Shown: positions 6,954 to 11,459 of the stretch, one piece after another | How the letters are laid out: each line of letters starts with the position of its first letter | Position numbering within the stretch: position 1 is the stretch's first letter | From: Thermodesulfovibrio sp. | GTDB taxonomy: Bacteria > Nitrospirota > Thermodesulfovibrionia > Thermodesulfovibrionales > JdFR-85 | Reading direction: 5' to 3' | NCBI GenBank assembly: GCA_027050975.1 | Contig: JALUAR010000126.1 | Coordinates: 1-11,459 of the forward strand | DNA length: 11,459 nt | Program-made: the position numbers and the translations under genes | The notes under the pieces: generated by a model | The model's database searches: none | What the model was told of the DNA's origin: nothing | The model's input: only the letters and a program-made list of their open reading frames with translations

Positions 6954-8861
6954 ATGGACAGGTTTTATGTTACCACCCCCATATACTATGTGAATGATTT
7001 ACCCCATATAGGACATGCCTACACAACAGTTGCGGCAGATATCCTGGCTCGATTTAATCGCCTCCTAGACAAAAAGGTATTCTTTCTTACAGGCACTGAC
7101 GAGCATGGCCAGAAGGTTCAGAAGGCGGCTGAGCAGCGAGGCCTTTCTCCCAAGGCGCATGCCGACATAATGGTTGAAAACTTCAAAAACCTCTGGAAAC
7201 AGCTTAACATCTCAAATGATGCCTTCATTCGGACCACAGACGAAAGACACAAAGAGGTTGTACGGGAGGTACTCCAGAGGCTTTATGATAAAGGTGAGAT
7301 AGTAAAGAGACCCTACAAAGGGTGGTATTGCACACCTGATGAAAGGTTCTGGACAGAAAAGGAGCTTGTTGATGGCAAGTGTCCTGACTGTGGAAGACCG
7401 GTTGAAGAGATTGAGGAGGATAACTACTTCTTTCTCATGTCGAAATATCAGGATCGTTTGATCAAACATATCGAAGAAAATCCAGGGTATATTCTCCCTG
7501 AAACCAGGAAGAATGAGGTTATGGGTTTCCTCAAGGCCCGTCCCCTCGGTGACCTCTGCATATCGCGACCGAAAAAGAGGCTATCCTGGGGGGTTCCGCT
7601 GCCCTTCGATGAGAACTACGTTACTTATGTCTGGTTCGATGCACTGCTGAATTACTATTCCGCTACACTCTATCTTGCACCACAAATAGACAATCTCATC
7701 TGGTGGCCTGCAGACCACCACATCGTTGGCAAGGACATACTGACAACGCATGCCGTGTACTGGTCCACAATGCTAATGGCTCTGGACATGCCTTTGCCCA
7801 AGAACATCTTCGCTCACGGCTGGTGGACAGTGGAAGGAAGAAAGATGTCCAAATCCCTGGGTAATGTTGTTGATCCTTTTGAGGTGATCGAGACCTATGG
7901 AGTGGATCCCTTCAGATATTTCCTCTTTCGCGAGGTCACATTCGGTCTTGACGGAGACTTTTCAAAACAGGCCATTGTGGGAAGGATAAACAGCGATCTG
8001 GCAAACGACCTCGGCAATCTTGTAAGCAGGGCAATAACAATGGCATTCAAGTATTTCAACGGCACAGTACCAGAGCCTGCCCAGGAGGAAAGGGAACTGA
8101 AAAAACTTGCCGAGGGGATAATCGACCAGGTAAGAACACACTTAGAGGTGCTTGCCTTCCAGAAAGCACTTGATGATATCTGGACGCTGGTAAGTTATCT
8201 CAACAAGTATATAGATACCAAACAACCCTGGATGCTTGCAAAGGCACCTGACAGGGCAGATGAACTCAAAACAGTCATATACTCGATACTCGAAGGGATA
8301 AGGTTTCTCTCTCTATACATGTATCCCTTTATACCGGACAGTGCAAACAGGATATATAGCTGTCTTGGTTTTGAGGATGGTATTGGTAACGGTTCATTGA
8401 AAAATCTCAAATGGGGAGAGCTTAAACCCGGTACAATCCTTAAAAAGCCAGGTGCACTCTTTCCAAGGATTGTCGAAGAGAAACAGAAAAAGCCACAGAA
8501 AGAGCAGAAACCCAAAGACAGGAAAACAGACGGAGGTAGTAAGATGATCAGCATAGAAGATTTTGCCAAGGTTGAGTTAAGGGTCGGAAAAGTTCTGGAT
8601 GCAGAAAGGATCGAAGGCTCGAACAAACTCCTTAAACTCAAGGTTGACATCGGCGAGGAAAGACAGATAGTGGCAGGAATAGGAAAGGTTTACTCACCTG
8701 AGGATCTCATAGGCAAAAGCATAGTAGTGGTTGCAAACCTCAAACCTGCCAAACTCATGGGTGTGGAATCCCAGGGAATGCTTCTTGCCGCAGGCACAGA
8801 CGAAGATATTGCAATCCTTTCTCCTGAAAAGCAGGTACCGCCTGGCACAAGGGTTAAGTAA
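6954..8861 (+). CDS. metG: Methionyl-tRNA synthetase with C-terminal tRNA-binding domain
   Basis: The enzyme charges initiator and elongator tRNAs with methionine. The 635-residue protein has a class I Rossmann fold with PHIGHAY (HIGH, residues 18-21) and GRKMSKSLGN (KMSKS, 297-301). A knuckle insert reads C126-TP-D129 ... C143-PD-C146, with Asp at what may be one zinc-ligand position. The anticodon-binding helical region follows. A charged linker (KKPQKEQKPKDRK) then leads to a Trbp111/EMAP-type tRNA-binding domain from residue 531 (FAKVELRVGKV ... NLKPAKLMGVESQGMLLAA), which also mediates dimerisation in family members. The start is the ATG at 6954, one nt after the ricT stop and preceded by GGAGGAAGGG. 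The frame is open for 36 more codons upstream, but these lie inside the ricT lysine-rich tail and homology begins at DRFYVTTPIYY. Tandem TAA stops end the gene. Confidence 0.97.
   Translation: MDRFYVTTPIYYVNDLPHIGHAYTTVAADILARFNRLLDKKVFFLTGTDEHGQKVQKAAEQRGLSPKAHADIMVENFKNLWKQLNISNDAFIRTTDERHKEVVREVLQRLYDKGEIVKRPYKGWYCTPDERFWTEKELVDGKCPDCGRPVEEIEEDNYFFLMSKYQDRLIKHIEENPGYILPETRKNEVMGFLKARPLGDLCISRPKKRLSWGVPLPFDENYVTYVWFDALLNYYSATLYLAPQIDNLIWWPADHHIVGKDILTTHAVYWSTMLMALDMPLPKNIFAHGWWTVEGRKMSKSLGNVVDPFEVIETYGVDPFRYFLFREVTFGLDGDFSKQAIVGRINSDLANDLGNLVSRAITMAFKYFNGTVPEPAQEERELKKLAEGIIDQVRTHLEVLAFQKALDDIWTLVSYLNKYIDTKQPWMLAKAPDRADELKTVIYSILEGIRFLSLYMYPFIPDSANRIYSCLGFEDGIGNGSLKNLKWGELKPGTILKKPGALFPRIVEEKQKKPQKEQKPKDRKTDGGSKMISIEDFAKVELRVGKVLDAERIEGSNKLLKLKVDIGEERQIVAGIGKVYSPEDLIGKSIVVVANLKPAKLMGVESQGMLLAAGTDEDIAILSPEKQVPPGTRVK
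8532..8546 (+). promoter_or_regulatory. Internal ribosome binding site and ATG within metG
   Basis: GGAGGT (8532-8537) lies 6 nt before an in-frame ATG (8544), exactly at the junction between the linker and the tRNA-binding domain of metG. Starting there would give a 105-residue protein the size of free-standing Trbp111. The site codes for Gly-Gly-Ser, so it may also be linker coding by chance. Confidence 0.35.
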
Positions 8862-8887
8862 TAATACGGCGATTGTTACAGATAGGT

Positions 8888-9529
8888 TTAAGTTATACCC
8901 TTTCTGGCTTCAATCTTTACAATAAAGGGAGGGAGCTCAATCTCTTCATCTCTATGTATTATCGTGATACGAACTTTTACCGCAGCCGGCAAAGCCTCCC
9001 TCTCTTTGGGGTCCCACTCCTCTTTCCACGAATCCTCCCTGTCCTCACTATCAACATCAAAATATTCAAACCTTATGTCCGATATATCATTGAAAAGAGT
9101 ATACTCTTTTCCTCCTGAATCATCAAATACATCCTTAACAAAGAACACCTTCTCTTTGATTTTAAGACTATTGTCATCAAGATAGATATTTACCCATTTA
9201 AGACCTGCCCTATCCTCTAATGATCTCTTACCTTTGAAGGTACTCGTTGTAACAAAACCGATAGAGTCATCTTTTCCATCGAAATACAAAATACGACCAT
9301 CCTCCGAAGTCCTGGCAAATGGATAAGCTCCCCGTATCAACCAGGTAATCCGTTCGTTTATAGCCCTTATCTTCTGTGAAAGCTCACTCCTTTGAGCAGC
9401 CTTCTCCTCGGATCTGATTCCCATAAACATTGCAGAGGAGAGAATAACCAGAACAAGCCCGGAGATGGCAAGGGCAAGAACGAGTTCCAGAAGTGTAAGA
9501 CCTTTTTCATTGTAATGGTTTCTTCTCAT
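8888..9529 (-). CDS. gspJ: Type II secretion minor pseudopilin GspJ
   Basis: Minor pseudopilin of the type II secretion system. With GspI and GspK it forms the tip of the periplasmic pseudopilus that pushes folded proteins through the outer-membrane secretin. The 213-residue product starts with a short basic leader, MRRNHYNEKG, before the prepilin peptidase site G|LTLLE (residue +1 is Leu rather than the usual Phe; Glu at +5). A hydrophobic helix (LVLALAISGLVLVILSSAMF) and a polar globular domain follow. The ATG at 9529 has an AGGAG site 5 nt upstream; a GTG two codons earlier overlaps that site and is less likely. The start overlaps the end of gspI by 23 nt, a sign of translational coupling. 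No gspK follows: metG ends 26 nt beyond on the other strand. Assignment as GspJ rests on length, order and the long polar domain. Confidence 0.85.
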   Translation of the reverse strand: MRRNHYNEKGLTLLELVLALAISGLVLVILSSAMFMGIRSEEKAAQRSELSQKIRAINERITWLIRGAYPFARTSEDGRILYFDGKDDSIGFVTTSTFKGKRSLEDRAGLKWVNIYLDDNSLKIKEKVFFVKDVFDDSGGKEYTLFNDISDIRFEYFDVDSEDREDSWKEEWDPKEREALPAAVKVRITIIHRDEEIELPPFIVKIEARKGIT

Positions 9530-9938
9530 AAACACTCCTCTTAACCGACACCTCCAGCATCCCCGAGGGAGGCCATTTTACCCTCACTGTTATAAGATAA
9601 AGCCTGGAATTTGTCTCCTCATCTGATGAGATCTTCTTAACAGTTCTGCTTGCACTGAATCCATCCTCATACTCCATGGTAGTATCGGCATCCTCCACAT
9701 CAGAGACAGCAAGTGCCTCATCCAACAAAGCCCTGGCAATCACGAGAGCCTTGGTATAGGATTCTGTCTTTTTCGTTCCCCTTAAGCCAATGGAAAAAAT
9801 CTGAAAAATCAGAACAATCGAGATGGCAAGAACAGAGACTGCAACCATCACCTCAAGGAGACTGAAACCTTTCAAACCTATATTATGTAATTTTGACAAG
9901 AGCAATTTTCCCAGTTTCTGAATCCACTGAAATCTCAT
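9507..9938 (-). CDS. gspI: Type II secretion minor pseudopilin GspI
   Basis: Minor pseudopilin, thought to start assembly of the pseudopilus tip with GspJ and GspK. The prepilin signature is KG|FSLLEVMVAVSVLAIS, followed by a family-like stretch (TKALVIARALLDEALA) and a short beta-rich C-terminal part containing VRVKWPPSG, like the V-x-W element common near the end of GspI proteins. The start is uncertain. The ATG at 9938, preceded by AAGAGGGTAGGGGG, gives 143 residues but a long 24-residue leader and a 56-nt overlap with gspH. Alternatives are the ATG at 9956, or a TTG at 9899 that would give a shorter leader of conventional size. It ends in TGA, inside gspJ. Confidence 0.85.
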   Translation of the reverse strand: MRFQWIQKLGKLLLSKLHNIGLKGFSLLEVMVAVSVLAISIVLIFQIFSIGLRGTKKTESYTKALVIARALLDEALAVSDVEDADTTMEYEDGFSASRTVKKISSDEETNSRLYLITVRVKWPPSGMLEVSVKRSVYEKKPLQ

Positions 9939-10347
9939 ACCCCCTACCCTCTTCATCTTTTATTATAAGTATTCCTCCGCTACTGTAACCGATAGGATAA
10001 AAAATTATTTCATCCCCCTCAATAGAGAGTGACCTTTTCAGGCTAATCTTCTTGAGCGTCTTAAACGTCTCTTCTGTATCATCCCTGTTATCATGTCTAA
10101 TCTCTATGAGAGCATATCCATTTCCCTCGACAAAAGGCTTCAGTGCAACCACCTTCTTCTGCATTACTGATATTTCTCGTGCATACTTTAGATGTATAAC
10201 CACTCTTCTTGCATTGTCTTTAAGAACCGCCTTTCTCTCGGCAATGCCGATGGAGATATATACCACAGCCGAGGAGACAGATATTATCAGTAGCACAATT
10301 AAGAGTTCAAGGAGAGTAAACCCTTTCTGTTTGCTCTCATATGACAT
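9883..10347 (-). CDS. gspH: Type II secretion minor pseudopilin GspH
   Basis: Minor pseudopilin that joins the tip complex to the GspG fibre. The 154-residue protein has the leader MSYESKQKG, the cleavage signature G|FTLLELLIVLLIISVSSAVV, and a region with ARRVVIHLKYAREISVMQKK, the helix typical of GspH and related pilins. A beta-rich C-terminal domain follows, ending in a repeated turn pattern (SGGILIIKDEEGRGYEI, then ETGKIALV). The ATG at 10347 gives a leader of normal length. ATGs at 10365 and 10392 are also in frame, and none of the three has a good ribosome site. Translation may depend on coupling to upstream reading, since a 150-nt gap separates gspG from this start. It could alternatively be called a generic GspH/FimT-type pseudopilin. 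Confidence 0.82.
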   Translation of the reverse strand: MSYESKQKGFTLLELLIVLLIISVSSAVVYISIGIAERKAVLKDNARRVVIHLKYAREISVMQKKVVALKPFVEGNGYALIEIRHDNRDDTEETFKTLKKISLKRSLSIEGDEIIFYPIGYSSGGILIIKDEEGRGYEISVDSETGKIALVKIT

Positions 10348-10499
10348 GTTGTTAGACGATTGCATATGATCGCATCTCTGAGAGAAGGTCATATAAGGAG
10401 GGAACTTTTACACTCCTGCTGAAAAGATAAGGATTTATCTCCGAGCTTTCATGTTTTAAAGAGGTTAGATGGCTTGGAAGCTCCTGAATCAATTTACCG

Positions 10500-10928
10500 T
10501 TACTCCCAGCTAACAACATCCCTGTCTTCACCATCTCCGCCAGGTTGGCCATCCTTTCCGTATGAGAACAGGTCATACTCTCCATGGCTTCCAGGAGATT
10601 GATACTGGTAAGGTCTTCCCCAGGGGTCCTTTGGAATCACCCTTTTTTTGAGATAAGGCCCATCCCAGCCCTTCACGCCGGGATCTGTTATCAGTGCCTG
10701 AAGCCCTTCCGAGGTGGTGGGGTATCTTCCTGTATCGAGACGGAACTGGTCCAGGGCCTCACCAAAAAGCTCTATTTGAGCCTTTGCAGCCGACTGTTTA
10801 CTCTTTCCAAGCTTTGGAAACAGCTTCGGACCAACAAAACTGGCCAGAATGACAATGATTGTCATTACTATCAGTAACTCAATAAGCGTAAATCCCCCTC
10901 TGTTTATAGATCTCCTTTTATTGTTCAT
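10500..10928 (-). CDS. gspG: Type II secretion major pseudopilin GspG
   Basis: GspG polymerises into the main shaft of the periplasmic pseudopilus of the type II secretion system. The 142-residue protein has a 12-residue basic leader (MNNKRRSINRGG) and the prepilin peptidase site G|FTLIELLIVMTIIVILASF. The hallmark GspG features follow: LFGEALDQFRLDTGRYPTTSEGL, DPWGRPYQY, and a calcium-loop C-terminus (YGKDGQPGGDGEDRD). The ATG at 10928 has a perfect GGAGG ribosome site. It heads the four-gene set gspG-gspH-gspI-gspJ. The strong ribosome site here, against the poor one of gspH, agrees with the need for far more major than minor pseudopilin. Confidence 0.96.
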   Translation of the reverse strand: MNNKRRSINRGGFTLIELLIVMTIIVILASFVGPKLFPKLGKSKQSAAKAQIELFGEALDQFRLDTGRYPTTSEGLQALITDPGVKGWDGPYLKKRVIPKDPWGRPYQYQSPGSHGEYDLFSYGKDGQPGGDGEDRDVVSWE

Positions 10929-10993
10929 AAAACCTCCTTGAATTCGTCAGCCCCGGAAATGGATTAGAACAGGGTACATTTAAAAAGAAATAA

Positions 10994-11016
10994 TGTTATA
11001 ATTATAAATTATAACA
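10994..11016. promoter_or_regulatory. 23-bp palindrome with an extended -10 box on each strand
   Basis: Ten-base arms TGTTATAATT (10994-11003) and AATTATAACA (11007-11016) flank ATA. Each arm, read inward, begins with TGTTATAAT, a perfect extended -10 box. The minus-strand copy has a TTGTGT hexamer 18 nt upstream and would start gspG transcription near 11001, giving a leader of about 72 nt. The plus-strand copy would start near 11009, toward the response regulator gene, but lacks a good -35. The two start points overlap, so both cannot be used at once. The palindrome could equally be an operator. Confidence 0.45.
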
Positions 11017-11037
11017 CAACAAAAAATTACAACACAA

Positions 11038-11049
11038 AAGCCCGGGCTT
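11038..11049. repeat. 12-bp perfect palindrome in the gspG/regulator gap
   Basis: AAGCCC followed directly by GGGCTT forms a GC-rich palindrome in an otherwise AT-rich spacer. With no loop it is a poor hairpin, so a protein-binding site is the more likely reading. It lies upstream of the -35 of the gspG promoter candidate and just upstream of the response regulator promoter candidate. Confidence 0.3.
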
Positions 11050-11051
11050 GG

Positions 11052-11060
11052 TGATATAAA
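11052..11060 (+). promoter_or_regulatory. Candidate extended -10 promoter for the response regulator
   Basis: TGATATAAA is an extended -10-like element 44 nt upstream of the ATG at 11105. Transcription would start near 11067. No matching -35 is visible at the usual distance, and the gene has no clear ribosome site, so this is only a plausible assignment. Confidence 0.3.
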
Positions 11061-11104
11061 TCTCCTTAATTTATAAAAACTCAATCAGCCGAACAAAGTT
11101 TAAA

Positions 11105-11459
11105 ATGAAAAACAGCCGAATTCTTATTATCGATGACAAAGAGGATATGCTTTCCTTCTTAAAGAGGCTCCTCTCCAAAGAGATAAATATTCCCATAACA
11201 TGTCTGAGCAATCCGGATGAAGCCCTTTCAGAGGCAAAGAAAAATAATATTGATCTGGTAATCACTGATGTCAAGATGCCACGAAAGGATGGCATCACCC
11301 TTTTGAAGGAGTTTAAAGAGATTGATAAAGATCTGCCTGTCATTCTCCTTACTGGCTACGGCAGCATCGAGATGGCGGTTGAGTCCCTGAAACTTGGAGC
11401 CTATGACTTTATTACAAAGCCTATTAATAACGAACGCCTGATTCATACGGTTAAAAAGG
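11105..11459 (+). CDS. Response regulator receiver domain, probably NtrC-like, cut by window edge
   Basis: Only the first 118 residues are present. They form a complete CheY-like receiver: acidic pocket Asp10-Asp11 (ILIIDDKED), phosphoacceptor Asp55 (LVITDVKMP), switch Thr83 (LLTGYGS) and Lys105 (FITKP). The phrase LTGYGSIEMAVESLKLGAYDFITKP is typical of receivers attached to sigma-54 AAA+ activators, so an NtrC-family output domain is likely beyond the edge. A stand-alone receiver or another output domain cannot be excluded. The ATG at 11105 is the natural start by homology, though it lacks a clear Shine-Dalgarno site. It is divergent from gspG with a 176-nt shared spacer, but a regulatory link to secretion is only a guess. 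Confidence 0.9.
   Translation, partial: MKNSRILIIDDKEDMLSFLKRLLSKEINIPITCLSNPDEALSEAKKNNIDLVITDVKMPRKDGITLLKEFKEIDKDLPVILLTGYGSIEMAVESLKLGAYDFITKPINNERLIHTVKK

Noticed and set aside
10396..10417. AGGAG/CTCCT hairpin between gspG and gspH as a terminator or processing stem.
   Set aside because: Five pairs with a 12-nt loop and no T-run; too weak to call, although reduced gspH expression relative to gspG would be expected.
1..11459. tRNA or rRNA genes, CRISPR arrays, insertion sequences, phage genes or attachment sites.
   Set aside because: None seen: no tRNA-like cloverleaf, no repeat-spacer pattern, no transposase or integrase motifs, and the coding content is housekeeping or secretion throughout.

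Overview
The window looks like chromosomal DNA of a free-living, probably anaerobic, Gram-negative bacterium of moderate GC content. Its codon choice is rich in AGA, AGG and ATA. The combination of an APS kinase, a selenocysteine-type HesB-like protein, type II secretion pseudopilins and an NtrC-like receiver fits Nitrospirota (Thermodesulfovibrio-like) or the former Deltaproteobacteria. That placement is inference from gene content; no marker in the window settles it. TGA is an ordinary stop in holB and gspI, so the genetic code is standard.

Layout: (1) 1-598, minus strand: cysC (APS kinase), cut by the left edge just before its likely stop codon. (2) 599-826: intergenic, with divergent promoter candidates and a weak Fur-like site. 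(3) 827-2134, plus strand: a HesB/IscA-family gene with an in-frame TGA at codon 35, exactly the position of the first conserved cysteine, followed 15 nt later by hemB. The first gene is easily missed because the TGA splits it. (4) 2135-2399: a 265-nt gap holding a perfect inverted repeat, an open frame that continues hemB past its TAG, and an extended -10 promoter for gyrA. (5) 2400-8861, plus strand: gyrA, holB, ricT, metG, tightly packed and probably one operon (gaps 4, 64 and 1 nt). (6) 8888-10928, minus strand: four type II secretion pseudopilin genes in the order gspG, gspH, gspI, gspJ, meeting metG tail to tail across 26 nt. (7) 10929-11104: a compact regulatory region with a 23-bp palindrome carrying an extended -10 box on each strand. 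(8) 11105-11459, plus strand: the receiver domain of a response regulator, cut by the right edge.

Functionally, the left part joins sulfate activation, a probable Fe-S carrier and early tetrapyrrole synthesis. The middle is a housekeeping operon: DNA topology, clamp loading, an RNA-processing/Fe-S cofactor protein and methionyl-tRNA synthesis. The right part is the pseudopilus of a protein secretion machine beside a regulator.

The most notable item is the HesB-like gene. The TGA replaces the Fe-S-binding cysteine, the frame stays open and family-like for 71 more codons, and several stem-loops lie just downstream. All this points to a selenoprotein rather than a pseudogene. HesB-like selenoproteins are, to my knowledge, a described class, so the interest lies in this instance, its unusual C-terminal cysteine spacing and its place next to hemB.
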